NCBI RefSeq assembly: GCF_029674545.1
Contig: NZ_CP121354.1
Coordinates: 2,985,001-3,049,000 of the forward strand
Reading direction: 5' to 3'
From: Mesorhizobium sp. WSM4904
GTDB taxonomy: Bacteria > Pseudomonadota > Alphaproteobacteria > Rhizobiales > Rhizobiaceae
DNA: 64,000 bases
How positions within the stretch are numbered: position 1 is the stretch's first letter; each line of letters starts with the position of its first letter. Of the stretch, positions 9,183-16,993 are shown piece by piece. Both the position numbers and the translations under genes were made by a program. The notes beneath the pieces are model-generated. The model did not search any database. It had not been told where the DNA came from and was given only the letters and a program-made list of their open reading frames with translations.

Positions 9183-9440
9183 ATGAGCGATTCGAGTTCT
9201 GGTCTAGCCTGGCCGGATTGGCAGGACAAGAATGCCTATCACTATTCCGCGTCGCTCACCAGCCGCGGCTGGGCCTGGGAGTTTTTGAGGCGCAATCGGA
9301 TTTTCCGAGCTGAGATAGCCGCGGCCTTGCGATGGATTGATTCATCAAAAACGCTGACTGGTACCATATTTCGGATGCCGCCTGGAGCATTCGATCTTTC
9401 GTCCTGGGGGCTGATTTTTTGCAAGCTCGATCGAAAGTAG
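9183..9440 (+). CDS. fseA: FseA N-terminal half (Msi172-like, DUF6499)
   Basis: 85 aa open frame with the small domain that normally starts single-chain DUF2285 regulators: PDWQDKNAYHY, then a tryptophan-rich W-x-WEFLRRN stretch and SSWGLIF near the end. It ends at TAG 9438-9440, but the next frame (+1) continues the same protein family with no gap. In ICEMlSymR7A, msi172 and msi171 are translated as one protein, FseA (frameshifted excision activator), by a programmed +1 frameshift. The arrangement here is the same, so this frame is the 5' part of fseA rather than a separate gene. Confidence 0.8.
   Translation: MSDSSSGLAWPDWQDKNAYHYSASLTSRGWAWEFLRRNRIFRAEIAAALRWIDSSKTLTGTIFRMPPGAFDLSSWGLIFCKLDRK
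9415..9440 (+). promoter_or_regulatory. Programmed +1 frameshift window in fseA
   Basis: The downstream frame has a stop at 9412-9414 and the upstream frame stops at 9438-9440, so a ribosome must shift by +1 within these 26 bases (attttttgcaagctcgatcg then aaagtag) to make full FseA. The exact slippery codon cannot be fixed by eye. Confidence 0.7.
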
Positions 9441-9993
9441 CGCGGACGTCTTCTGGCGTCCGCGGCTATGTCCGCATGTTCTTGACGTTGCTGCCAAGCG
9501 GGCGCCGCGATCACCCAAGACGGACATATTCGATGTCTCGACCCTATCCTGCCGGGTGTCCGTCCTTCATGCGGAAGATGGGCATCAGGACGTCCTGTTC
9601 ACCGACGGTGTCCGGAACCTGCAACTGGCAGTTTCCGGCGCGAATCTCATCGAGCCCGTGCGCTTGACGGCCAACGTCCTCTGGCCATCCGCGGAGACGA
9701 AGCAACGTCTGGATAGTCTTGCGTGCTTGAATGCCCTCCGATCGACCGGACGACTTCCACCGAGATTGTTCCCGGCCGAGCCCCGGTGTGCCCGATTGCG
9801 ATGGGTTCTGCGCGCGCTCGACGGCTCGATTGCCGGCGCCTCGCATCGCGAGATCGGCCTCGCCCTGTTCGGGAAGGCTCGCGTCGAGCAGGATTGGGCC
9901 GATCCCGGCGACCATCTCCGTGACATGGTGCGTCGTGCGGTCAAACGCGGGCGCGTGCTCATGAACGGTGGATACAGGCGGTTTCTGCTGTAA
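9415..9993 (+). CDS. fseA: FseA C-terminal half (Msi171-like, DUF2285)
   Basis: Frame +1 relative to the upstream gene, open from just after TGA 9412-9414 to 9993. Directly after the overlap it reads SADVFWRPRLCPHVLDV, the linker normally joining DUF6499 to DUF2285, then a DUF2285 domain (LARA-like RWVLRALDGSIAGASHREIG, WADPGDHLRDMVRRAVKRGR, NGGYRRFLL). DUF2285 is a helix-turn-helix variant; FseA activates the excisionase rdfS. There is no good start codon near the front: an internal GTG at 9556 would lose the linker. That supports synthesis by frameshifting from the upstream frame. Confidence 0.78.
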   Translation, partial: FFASSIESSADVFWRPRLCPHVLDVAAKRAPRSPKTDIFDVSTLSCRVSVLHAEDGHQDVLFTDGVRNLQLAVSGANLIEPVRLTANVLWPSAETKQRLDSLACLNALRSTGRLPPRLFPAEPRCARLRWVLRALDGSIAGASHREIGLALFGKARVEQDWADPGDHLRDMVRRAVKRGRVLMNGGYRRFLL

Positions 9994-10009
9994 GCTCGCC
10001 TTCGGCCGG

Positions 10010-10261
10010 TCAGCTGGGGAACAATTCCTTATACCCGCTCTCTATCAGCCAGCGCGTGCGCTCAAGATGACTTCGAACCGCTTTGCGGGCTCGAACCGGC
10101 TCCCGCTTGGGATCGATGCCCAATATGGTCAGCGCCATCTCTTCTTCGCTGGCATTGTCGGCGCACGCGTCGATGAGACTGAGATAGATGGAGAAGTGTC
10201 TGCTGTCGTAGGCGGTCAGGTGATCCGACCAGGGCACTTCGCTTTGGATTTCCGTTTTCAT
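10010..10261 (-). CDS. qseM: QseM-like anti-activator (short DUF2285 protein)
   Basis: 83 aa protein made almost wholly of a DUF2285-like helix-turn-helix (ALTILGIDPKREPVRARKAVRSH, then LIESGYKELFPS, matching the GGYRRFLL end of FseA). In ICEMlSymR7A, QseM binds both TraR and FseA and blocks their activity, keeping transfer off in most cells. Position and size match: it converges on fseA and diverges from the XRE gene qseC across a promoter region with paired palindromes. Start is the ATG at 10261. Confidence 0.75.
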   Translation of the reverse strand: MKTEIQSEVPWSDHLTAYDSRHFSIYLSLIDACADNASEEEMALTILGIDPKREPVRARKAVRSHLERTRWLIESGYKELFPS

Positions 10262-10335
10262 CTTGTCTGTTAGTTCAGCCTTCGGGTGGCTTGCGATCCA
10301 GAATGACGTCCTCTGACCGGCTCATCATAGCGAAT

Positions 10336-10351
10336 AGGAACGATCATTCCT
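10336..10351. promoter_or_regulatory. QseC operator candidate 1
   Basis: AGGAACGATCATTCCT is a near-perfect 16-base palindrome (one mismatched pair around the central GATC) in the qseM-qseC divergent region. It abuts a second palindrome. QseC in R7A represses and activates from two operators in this interval. Confidence 0.65.
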
Positions 10352-10371
10352 AGAACGATAGTTCCCGTTCT
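10352..10371. promoter_or_regulatory. QseC operator candidate 2
   Basis: AGAACGATAGTTCCCGTTCT has 6-base inverted arms (AGAACG/CGTTCT). It shares the element GAACGAT with the first operator, and lies about 15 bases before the qseC start. Two adjacent sites allow a concentration-dependent switch between qseM and qseC promoters. Confidence 0.6.
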
Positions 10372-10386
10372 GGTCGGTATCTGGCC

Positions 10387-10596
10387 ATGGATCTCAAGGA
10401 GGTCATGGCGGTCAACATGCGTCGTGTGCGCCATGATCAGGGCCTGACGCAGGAAGAATTGGCGGCACGCGCAGACCTGAGCATGCGCTATGTCGGGTCA
10501 ATCGAGCGTGGTCGGGTCGCGGCAAGCGTGACAGTTTTGGGACGACTTGCAAAAGCCCTCAACGTTGATCCTTGTGATCTAATCAAGCAGTTGTAG
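10387..10596 (+). CDS. qseC: XRE-family regulator QseC
   Basis: 69 aa single-domain Cro/C1-type DNA-binding protein. The helix-turn-helix spans about 14-45 (LTQEELAARADLSMRYVGSI), followed by VLGRLAKALNVDPCDLI, typical of the fold. It is divergent from qseM across two abutting palindromes. In the R7A element QseC autoregulates and represses qseM when abundant, giving a bistable switch that lets a minority of cells transfer the element. Confidence 0.78.
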   Translation: MDLKEVMAVNMRRVRHDQGLTQEELAARADLSMRYVGSIERGRVAASVTVLGRLAKALNVDPCDLIKQL

Positions 10597-11009
10597 TAAG
10601 CGGCTCAACTGGCTTGTCCGTTCGCATCTCTCGAATGAGGGCGCCTGCGCGCTGATGGCGCGCACCGGTTGCTCGTGAACCGAGCCCGCTTTCCTTCGAC
10701 AGGCTCAGGCGGTCTCGGCCATACGGCTTCGCCCCTTGGCGCATGCAGCCCTTGCGGGCTGTGACGGTCGCCGGCCCTTCGGGCGGCGCAGTCTTTTTGG
10801 GTTGGCCTTTCCGGCGGCGCGGTGTGGGCGGCTCTCCCTTCTAGGCCCGCCGCGACGGCCCGCAACCCTGCGCTTCGCTCCGGGTCCTCCACTTCGTTCC
10901 GGTCCTGCGGATGCCGGCCGCCTCTGACGGCGGGCCTTTCCGGTCGTTTTCGCCGCCCACCCCGCTTCCGGGGAAGGGCGCAGCGAGAGTTGCGAGCGGA
11001 GATCAGATC
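10597..11009. other. GC-rich leader upstream of ardC
   Basis: 413 bases with no homologous gene, very GC-rich with several short inverted repeats. It shares the elements CGGCCCTTCGGG, CGCTTCGCT and CGGGTCCTCC with the long leader before the DUF736 gene (14418-14953), suggesting a recurring regulatory or recombination element of this ICE. Confidence 0.5.
10769..10797 (+). terminator. Terminator-like hairpin in the ardC leader
   Basis: CGCCGGCCC-TTC-GGGCGGCG can form a hairpin with one bulged base. After a short spacer comes a run of five T (10793-10797). It could end the qseC transcript or act as an attenuator for ardC. Confidence 0.45.
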
Positions 11010-11972
11010 ATGCGCAAGACTGGCAAACGTGGAGCCCGTGGTGAGGTCGGCGCAAAACAGGGCGAGCCGCTTAAGCGCACCCTCTATTCCGAAATCACCG
11101 ACCGCATTATCGCCGATCTCGAGCGGGGTTCGGTGCCTTGGGTCAAGCCATGGGGGAGGGCGAAGGCGGCGCTTGGTCTGCCGAAGAATGCCGCCACAGG
11201 GCGCAGCTATTCTGGCATCAACATCCTGATCCTGTGGGGTGCGGTCATCGAGCGCTCATACCCGGGCCAGAACTGGCTGACCTTCCGGCAGGCGCTTTCG
11301 CTCGGCGGCAATGTCCGCAAAGGCGAGCACGGCACGACCATCGTTCACGCCGATCGCTTCATCCCAAAGAATGAAAAGGAACGCGCCAAGGCCGAGGACA
11401 CCGAGCCGCACGCGGTACCCTTCCTCAAGCGCTTCACCGTGTTCAACGTTGCGCAATGCGATAGCCTGCCGGAGCACCTTTACAGCAATGCCGAACCGCT
11501 GCCCGAGCGCGAGATCGTCCCGAAGGCCGAAGCGCTTATGCGCGCGAGCGGCGCTGATATTCGCATCGGCGGTGACCGCGCATTCTACTTGCCTGCCGGC
11601 GATTTCGTGCAACTGCCGCCGCAGCCGGCCTTTTTCGAACCGGTCAACTACTATCGCACCGCTCTGCATGAATTAGGCCATTGGACGGGTCATCCGACCC
11701 GGCTCGCGCGTGATTTGTCCGGTTCATTCGGCTCCAAGGCCTATGCGCGCGAAGAACTGGTCGCCGAGCTCACGGCCGCCTTCACCTGTTCGAGCCTCGG
11801 CATCGAGCCGACCGTGCGCCACGCCGATTATATCGGCTCATGGCTGACCGTGCTGCGGGAGGATAATCGCGCCATTTTCCGCGCCGCCAGCCTTGCCTCC
11901 AAAGCCGCTGATTTCCTGCTCGCCTTTCAGGCTGACGAGAGAAGCGGCGCGCAAGAAGGGATGGCGGCATGA
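11010..11972 (+). CDS. ardC: ArdC-like antirestriction protein (ssDNA-binding plus metallopeptidase)
   Basis: 320 aa. Residues about 24-150 form the N-terminal ArdC ssDNA-binding domain (YSEITDRIIADLERGSVPWVKPW; GINILILW; NVRKGEHGTTI). Residues about 190-300 form the zinc metallopeptidase domain with HELGH at 220-224 and a downstream glutamate (AREELVAELTAAF). Family members protect incoming single-stranded DNA and counter restriction after conjugation. Start 11010 is chosen because family members begin with a short basic lead followed by the LYSEIT helix. The next small gene overlaps its stop by four bases. Confidence 0.85.
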   Translation: MRKTGKRGARGEVGAKQGEPLKRTLYSEITDRIIADLERGSVPWVKPWGRAKAALGLPKNAATGRSYSGINILILWGAVIERSYPGQNWLTFRQALSLGGNVRKGEHGTTIVHADRFIPKNEKERAKAEDTEPHAVPFLKRFTVFNVAQCDSLPEHLYSNAEPLPEREIVPKAEALMRASGADIRIGGDRAFYLPAGDFVQLPPQPAFFEPVNYYRTALHELGHWTGHPTRLARDLSGSFGSKAYAREELVAELTAAFTCSSLGIEPTVRHADYIGSWLTVLREDNRAIFRAASLASKAADFLLAFQADERSGAQEGMAA

Positions 11973-12172
11973 CCGCGCGCGATCCCGTTCCGCTGCAGAG
12001 CGAGCCGACGCCGGAAGGCGAGCAGACGCTCGTTCCCGGCGTCCGCCCAATCACCGCGCGTGACCGGCTGGCGCTGTTGATAGACGCGCCGATGCGCCCG
12101 CGCACGGCACAGAAGCCGCTTGATATCGGCCTCTTCGATGAGGCCCGGCGCAATCAACTCGACCTCTTCTGA
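11969..12172 (+). CDS. Conserved hypothetical protein after ardC
   Basis: 67 aa protein of unknown function, polar, with no membrane segment. Its start overlaps the ardC stop by four bases and the DUF2958 gene follows after 14 bases, so it is translated within the same operon. The C-terminal tail is acidic and aromatic (DIGLFDEARRNQLDLF), a pattern that could serve as an interaction peptide; that is speculation. Confidence 0.6.
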   Translation: MTARDPVPLQSEPTPEGEQTLVPGVRPITARDRLALLIDAPMRPRTAQKPLDIGLFDEARRNQLDLF

Positions 12173-12186
12173 CAAGGAGTGTTGCC

Positions 12187-12594
12187 ATGATCCTGATCAC
12201 CGAAGACCTGCGCGCGCGGCTGCTCGCCAACGGCGCGACCGATACGGAAACCGACCACGTCCCCGTCATGAAACTGTTCAATCCGGCAGGTGCCGCGACC
12301 TGGCTTCTGACCGAACTCGACGCAGACGGCGACACGCTGTTCGGACTTTGCGATCTCGGTTTCGGGTTCCCGGAACTCGGCAGCGTCAGCCTTGCGGAAC
12401 TTGAGGCTGTAAAAGGGCCGCTTGGGCTTGGCATCGAACGCGACGTTGATTTCGAAGCGCGTTTTCCGCTGTCCGTTTATGCCGAAGCCGCTCGGCTATC
12501 CGGCCACATTACCGAGACCGAGCGGCTTTTGCGGCAGGCTGCCGCATCCCTCGAAATCCCAATGCCCGAGTTTCCGCCCGACAGGACGGAATGA
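12187..12594 (+). CDS. DUF2958 family protein
   Basis: 135 aa, full-length DUF2958 (VPVMKLFNPAGAATWLLTELDADGDTLFGLCDLG, then FGFPELGSVSLAEL, and KGPLGLGIERDVDF). The family is uncharacterised but nearly always travels with ardC and parB on proteobacterial plasmids and ICEs. An AAGGAG ribosome site precedes the start. Confidence 0.8.
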   Translation: MILITEDLRARLLANGATDTETDHVPVMKLFNPAGAATWLLTELDADGDTLFGLCDLGFGFPELGSVSLAELEAVKGPLGLGIERDVDFEARFPLSVYAEAARLSGHITETERLLRQAAASLEIPMPEFPPDRTE

Positions 12595-12686
12595 CCGCGC
12601 CGATAGGCGCAAAACCCGCCCGCCGCTCGGCCTTTGGCCTCGCGGGAAAGGGCAATTTCAACCAGTGCAAACAAGGAGACAGAACC

Positions 12687-14417
12687 ATGCAGCTTGCCCA
12701 CGTTTCTATCGACCATTTGAGTATCTCGGCGGCCAACATGCGGCATTCCAAACGCGCGCCCGATATCTCCGACATCCTGCCGTCGGTGCGGGCACGCGGC
12801 GTGCTGGTGCCGCTGCTGGTGCGGCCGAACGGATCGCCGGACAGCTTCGAAATCGTCGCCGGACGGCGGCGCTATTTCGCGGCCAGAACCGTCGCCGACG
12901 AACGCGGCGAGGTCGACCCGCTGCCATGCGCCATCATGGAGGATGGTGACGACGCCGATGCGCTGGAGGCCTCGCTGATCGAGAATACCGCGCGGGACGA
13001 TCCCGACGAGGTTTCGCAATGGGAAACCTTCACACGGCTCATCAAGGAGGGGCGCGGCGTCGCCGATATTGCCGTCACCTTCGGGCTCACCGAGCATCAG
13101 GTGAAACGCATCCTGGCGCTTGGTGATCTGTTGCCCAAAATTCGCGAGGCCTATCGGCGCGAGGAGATCGATACCGAGACGGTGCGCCATCTCACGATGG
13201 CCTCCAAAGCGCAGCAGAGGGACTGGCTGGCGCTCTACGCCGATCCCGAGCAACATGCGCCGCGCGGCTGGCAATTGAAGCAATGGCTGTTCGGCGGCCA
13301 ATCGATCTCCACCAAAGTCGCGCTCTTCGCCATCGAGGATTTTCCCGGCTTGATCGTGTCCGACCTGTTCGGCGAGGAAAGTTATTTCGCCGACGCGGAC
13401 CTCTTCTGGCAGAAGCAGAACGAGGCAATTGCCGCCAAGCGTGATGCCTATATCGAAGCCGGATGGTCCGAGGTGGTGGTGCTGGAACCCGGCCAGTACT
13501 TCCATTCGTGGGACTACGAGAAGACGCCGAAGAAGAAGGGCGGCAAGGTCGTCATCACCGTCTCGCAGCGCGGCGAGGTCGAGGCTCACGAAGGCTACCT
13601 GTCGCGCAAAGAGGCGCGCCGCGCTCGTTCCAACGGCGAGGCAGGCGAGGAAGCAGAGACACCGGCGAAACCCTCACGGTCCGAGCTCAGCGGACCGATG
13701 CAGAACTATGTCGATCTGCATCGCCACGCAGCCGTGCGGACAGCCTTGCTTGACCATCCGAGCATCGCCCTGCGCCTGATGGTGGCTCATACCATTACTG
13801 GTTCGAGCCTTTGGCAGGTGCGTCCTGAGCCGCAGCGCGCCGCAAACGAGTCGGTGGCCGCAAGCATCGCCAGCTGCAAGGCCGAAGCCGCTTTCGCTGA
13901 AAAACGGCGCGAGGTTCTGGCACTGCTCGGTACGATCGACGAGGAAGGTCCCGTCGCCGGCGGCAATGGCGACGACTTCGCGCTCGCCAGTGTCTTCGCG
14001 CGTCTGCTGGTTCTTTCGGACGAGGATGTCTTCAGCGTCCTGACCCTCGTGATGGCCGAAACGCTCGCCGTCGGCAGCGCCATCATCGAGGCGCTCGGCA
14101 ACCATCTTGACGTCGATATGCGCGACCATTGCCAGCCGGACAACGCCTTCTTCGAGCTGTTGCGAGACAAGGAGGTCGCCAATCAAATGCTCGCCGATGT
14201 CGGCGGCACACACGTCGCCGAAGGCAATGCTTCGGAGAAGGTGAAGACGCAAAAGAAGATCATTCGCGATTTTCTTGCCGGCGAGAACGGCAGGCAGAAA
14301 GTCGAATTCTGGCTGCCGCGCTGGATGAAATTCCCGGTCGAATCCTACACGGATCGCGGCGGCTTCCGCACCGCCGATCAGTGGTCCAAGGTCCAGTCGC
14401 TGTTCGTGTCTGAATGA
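12687..14417 (+). CDS. ParB/RepB/Spo0J-family partition protein
   Basis: 576 aa. The ParB/Srx domain is at about 1-110 (PSVRARGVLVPLLVRP; IVAGRRRYFAART; SLIENTARDDPDEVSQWETF) with a following helix-turn-helix (VADIAVTFGLTEHQVKRILALGDLLPKI). The long C-terminal half (about 200-576) has no recognised domain and is typical of the large plasmid/ICE ParB group. No parA is adjacent. Start 12687 is preferred: it begins right at the domain and has an aaggaga site 11 bases upstream; an in-frame start at 12591 overlaps the DUF2958 stop and adds residues without homology. It probably helps stabilise the element or acts as a DNA-binding regulator. Confidence 0.8.
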   Translation: MQLAHVSIDHLSISAANMRHSKRAPDISDILPSVRARGVLVPLLVRPNGSPDSFEIVAGRRRYFAARTVADERGEVDPLPCAIMEDGDDADALEASLIENTARDDPDEVSQWETFTRLIKEGRGVADIAVTFGLTEHQVKRILALGDLLPKIREAYRREEIDTETVRHLTMASKAQQRDWLALYADPEQHAPRGWQLKQWLFGGQSISTKVALFAIEDFPGLIVSDLFGEESYFADADLFWQKQNEAIAAKRDAYIEAGWSEVVVLEPGQYFHSWDYEKTPKKKGGKVVITVSQRGEVEAHEGYLSRKEARRARSNGEAGEEAETPAKPSRSELSGPMQNYVDLHRHAAVRTALLDHPSIALRLMVAHTITGSSLWQVRPEPQRAANESVAASIASCKAEAAFAEKRREVLALLGTIDEEGPVAGGNGDDFALASVFARLLVLSDEDVFSVLTLVMAETLAVGSAIIEALGNHLDVDMRDHCQPDNAFFELLRDKEVANQMLADVGGTHVAEGNASEKVKTQKKIIRDFLAGENGRQKVEFWLPRWMKFPVESYTDRGGFRTADQWSKVQSLFVSE

Positions 14418-14953
14418 TCATTTCCGTAAGGCGGGTGGCGACGTTGCGGACGTCGCCGCTCGTCCGCATGCCGGGCTGTATCGAGCGCGCGGCAAGTGCC
14501 TTCGGTGTCGCCGGGCCGCTCCAGTTCTCACCCGGCGCACCATCCTTTGATCTTGGGGCGAAACCTTGGCCGCTGGTCTGGATCGGCGCTGGCTGCGTGG
14601 GCAGGATTGCGTTGGCACGGCACCGGAGTGCCGGTGGTCTCAACAGTAGCTTGGCCTTTGTCTGGCTCCGTGACCGCGTCTCCAGTCCATCTTCGTTGCT
14701 TGTTGCCAGGACCATTCCCCTGCGGCTGGCTTGTCGACCTATGGGCGGATCCGGCCCGCCCGAAACCCTCGCCAGCAACTTCTTTCCCCGCCGCCTGCGG
14801 CGGCTCCTCGCGCCGCTTCGCTTCAAAAAAGCTCCCCGCTCGGGTCCTCCGCTGTCGCTTCGGCCCTTCGGGTTCGGGCGGGTCGGACGCGCCCATCACG
14901 GTCCGCCATCGCAGGGGAATGGTCCCCGGCGACAGCAAAAAGGAGACTTTCAA
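14418..14953. other. GC-rich leader upstream of DUF736 gene
   Basis: 536 bases without a homologous gene. It contains the hairpin CCGCCGC-CT-GCGGCGG (14788-14803) and shares several short blocks with the ardC leader (for instance CGGCCCTTCGGG at 14861-14872 and CGGGTCCTCC at 14841-14850). Possible regulatory leader or DNA-processing site. Confidence 0.45.
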
Positions 14954-15277
14954 ATGACCGCGATCGGATATGTCACCAAGCAGGAGAACGGCAGCTACAA
15001 GGGCCAGCTCAAGACGCTCAGCGTTCGTGCTGACATCGACATCGTGCCCAACCAGGCCAAGGGCGCCGACAGCCATCCCGACTTCCGGGTGCTGACCCAA
15101 GGCGTCGAAGTCGGCGCCGGCTGGGTCCGGACCGGCGAGGCTTCCGGCAAGGATTATGTGAGCCTGTCGATCGCCGCCCCCGAGTTCGGACCGCGAAAAC
15201 TCTACGCCAATCTCGGCCGCGCCGCCGGCCAGGACGATGATGACACCTATGCCATCATCTGGAACCCGGCCGACTGA
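14954..15277 (+). CDS. DUF736 family protein
   Basis: 107 aa complete DUF736 protein (IGYVTKQENGSYKGQLKTLS; SHPDFRVL; EVGAGWVRTGEASGKDYVSLSI; ARKLYANLG-like PRKLYANLGRA). Small beta-rich proteins of this family are confined to conjugative elements of proteobacteria; function unknown. An AAAAAGGAGAC ribosome site precedes 14954. In the R7A element a gene of this kind sits just upstream of rdfS, as here. Confidence 0.85.
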   Translation: MTAIGYVTKQENGSYKGQLKTLSVRADIDIVPNQAKGADSHPDFRVLTQGVEVGAGWVRTGEASGKDYVSLSIAAPEFGPRKLYANLGRAAGQDDDDTYAIIWNPAD

Positions 15278-15291
15278 CCGGCACTGAGAAA

Positions 15292-15319
15292 GCCCCCGCG
15301 CCGCCACCGGCGCGGGGGC
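15292..15319 (+). terminator. Strong hairpin after DUF736 gene
   Basis: A 12-base perfect stem (GCCCCCGCGCCG with CGGCGCGGGGGC) and 4-base loop begins 15 bases past the DUF736 stop. No T-run follows, so it may stall or stabilise the transcript rather than fully terminate before rdfS. Confidence 0.5.
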
Positions 15320-15448
15320 ACTTCCAAAGCTCTCCATCCCCGCCCCAAAGGGGCGGCGAAAACTCCCGACCGACTCTTCGCCCGTCCCGCAAGCGCTCTC
15401 GCTCGCTGATCCTTGGCACGGCCTTCCATCGGCGAAACGAGGATCATC

Positions 15449-15688
15449 ATGGACGACGAAAACGAACGCGCTGCCCGCGCCAAGAAGGGCAGTCCGTTCC
15501 TCAACACGGCGCAGGCTGCCTTCTATATCGGCCTTTCACAACGGACATTGGAGAAGATGCGGATCAAGGGCTACGGCCCAAAGTTCCGCAAGCACGGCCG
15601 CTTCGTCCGCTACCACATAGACGAGCTCAATGAGTGGTCGAAAGGCCGCCAGAACGAGATCGATACCGATGATGGAGGCCGCTCATGA
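15449..15688 (+). CDS. rdfS: Excisionase-like HTH protein RdfS
   Basis: 79 aa winged-helix protein of the MerR/HTH_17 excisionase type (FLNTAQAAFYIGLSQRTLEKMRIKGYGPKFRKHGRFVRYHIDELNEW, given here as the span 19-64). In ICEMlSymR7A the protein of this type at this place is RdfS, the recombination directionality factor that turns IntS toward excision and is activated by FseA. It overlaps traF by four bases. Start 15449 is the ATG closest to the domain; an upstream GTG extension has no homology. No integrase is in the window, so assignment rests on synteny. Confidence 0.72.
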   Translation: MDDENERAARAKKGSPFLNTAQAAFYIGLSQRTLEKMRIKGYGPKFRKHGRFVRYHIDELNEWSKGRQNEIDTDDGGRS

Positions 15689-16233
15689 GCCGGCGCCCGT
15701 CCATACATCTGGCCGGCAGTGCTCTGCGTCGAATTCGGGCACGCAAGGTGATCGCCGTTGCTGCGATCGGCCTCAGCCTGATTGGCATCACGGCCTTCGC
15801 CAGACCGGCGCCTTGGCTCGTCTGGAACGCCTCGGCGAGTGCGCCGATCGGCCTCTACCGCGTCGTCACTGGAGCGCCATCGCGTGGCGATCTCGTCCTC
15901 GCACGCGCACCGGAATTCATTGCCGATGTTGCTGCTGAGCGCGGCTATCTGCCTCGCAATGTGCCGCTGGTCAAGCGCGTCGCAGCACTACCGCGCGAGC
16001 ATGTCTGCGCTTTCAACGAAGCGATCATCATTGGCGGCGAGATCGCCGCGCGGCGGCTCGCAACCGATACCCAAAACCGTCCGCTGCCTTGGTGGAGGGG
16101 CTGCCGTTTGCTGGCAGGCGACGAGGTTTTCCTGCTGAACGGCGACGCTCCTCGCTCCTTTGACAGCAGGTATTTCGGGCCAGTTCCGATCCAAAACATC
16201 ATCGGGAGGCTCGTGCCGCTATGGACCGAGTGA
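15685..16233 (+). CDS. traF: TraF-type conjugative signal peptidase (S26)
   Basis: 182 aa membrane-anchored serine protease. An N-terminal hydrophobic segment (about 22-40) is followed by SASAPIGLYRV (catalytic Ser at about 55) and the Lys-bearing motif PLVKRVAALP (about 93-102), then FGPVPIQNIIGRL near the end. TraF matures and cyclises the TrbC pilin; trbC is encoded further along in the window. It overlaps rdfS upstream and the transglycosylase downstream, forming a tight operon. Confidence 0.82.
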   Translation: MSRRPSIHLAGSALRRIRARKVIAVAAIGLSLIGITAFARPAPWLVWNASASAPIGLYRVVTGAPSRGDLVLARAPEFIADVAAERGYLPRNVPLVKRVAALPREHVCAFNEAIIIGGEIAARRLATDTQNRPLPWWRGCRLLAGDEVFLLNGDAPRSFDSRYFGPVPIQNIIGRLVPLWTE

Positions 16234-16907
16234 CCCTCCTCATGCTTGGCATGATCGCTGTCGCGCCATGCGCCTGTTCCGCCTCGACCGACGCTGAGCC
16301 GGTCGCCATCTCCCTAGGTCCGCAGCTTGGAAAGTGGCAGCAGTTCGTTACTGAAGCAAGCCAACGTTTCCGTGTCCCGCAGGTCTGGATATACGCTGTC
16401 ATCGATGCCGAGAGCGGCGGCAGGACCATGCTCCACGGTCGTCCACTCACCTCGCGCGCCGGCGCCATGGGCCTCATGCAGGTGATGCCCAAAACATATA
16501 ACGAGATGCGGATCGAACACGGTCTCGGCGCCGACCCGTATGATCCGCTCGACAACATTCTGGCTGGAACCGCTTACCTGCGCGCCATGTATGACCGGTT
16601 CGGATTCCCTGGTTTGTTCGCTGCCTACAACGCCGGACCGGAGCGCTACGACGACCATTTGCAGCGCGGACGACCGCTGCCGTCCGAGACGGTCGATTAT
16701 CTCAGAAAGCTCAATGCGGCCGGCGTTTCGGCTGCGGATATCAACGTGTTCAAGAGCAAATCTCCACCCGCAAAGGCGCCCAAAGCGTCCTCCGGGCGGT
16801 CACTCTTCTTCCTGCGCGACGGCGTTCGCGCGGGCAATCCGAACGGGCAAATTCTGGTGCCGCTCGGATCAGATCGAGCTGGATCGGAACGGCCGGACGG
16901 CAGGTGA
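16221..16907 (+). CDS. Lytic transglycosylase
   Basis: 228 aa periplasmic muramidase of the SLT family (VirB1-like). A signal peptide spans about 1-20 with a lipobox-like ACS. The catalytic Glu lies in AVIDAESGGR (about 54-63), followed by SRAGAMGLMQVMPKTYNEM and AGTAYLRAMYDRFG...AAYNAGPERY. It cuts peptidoglycan so that the Trb channel can assemble. The start overlaps the end of traF. Confidence 0.85.
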   Translation: MDRVTLLMLGMIAVAPCACSASTDAEPVAISLGPQLGKWQQFVTEASQRFRVPQVWIYAVIDAESGGRTMLHGRPLTSRAGAMGLMQVMPKTYNEMRIEHGLGADPYDPLDNILAGTAYLRAMYDRFGFPGLFAAYNAGPERYDDHLQRGRPLPSETVDYLRKLNAAGVSAADINVFKSKSPPAKAPKASSGRSLFFLRDGVRAGNPNGQILVPLGSDRAGSERPDGR

Positions 16908-16972
16908 GGTCCGAGTGTGGCGAATTTGGTTGGAGGCGGGTGGGGGGAGGTTCGCGGAAGGCAAGATAAAGG

Positions 16973-16993
16973 GACCGCCTCCCGGAGGCGGTC
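16973..16993 (+). other. Hairpin in rlxS leader
   Basis: GACCGCCTC-CCG-GAGGCGGTC, a 9-base perfect stem with 3-base loop, lies in the 190-base gap between the transglycosylase stop and the relaxase start. Possible terminator, translational control element or part of the transfer origin. Confidence 0.5.

Noticed and set aside
9419..9667. Third-frame open stretch over the fseA joint
   Set aside because: No homology; the DUF6499 and DUF2285 frames explain the region.
14414..14953. Upstream extension of the DUF736 gene as a longer protein
   Set aside because: The added 180 residues lack homology and the ribosome site at 14954 fits the short start.
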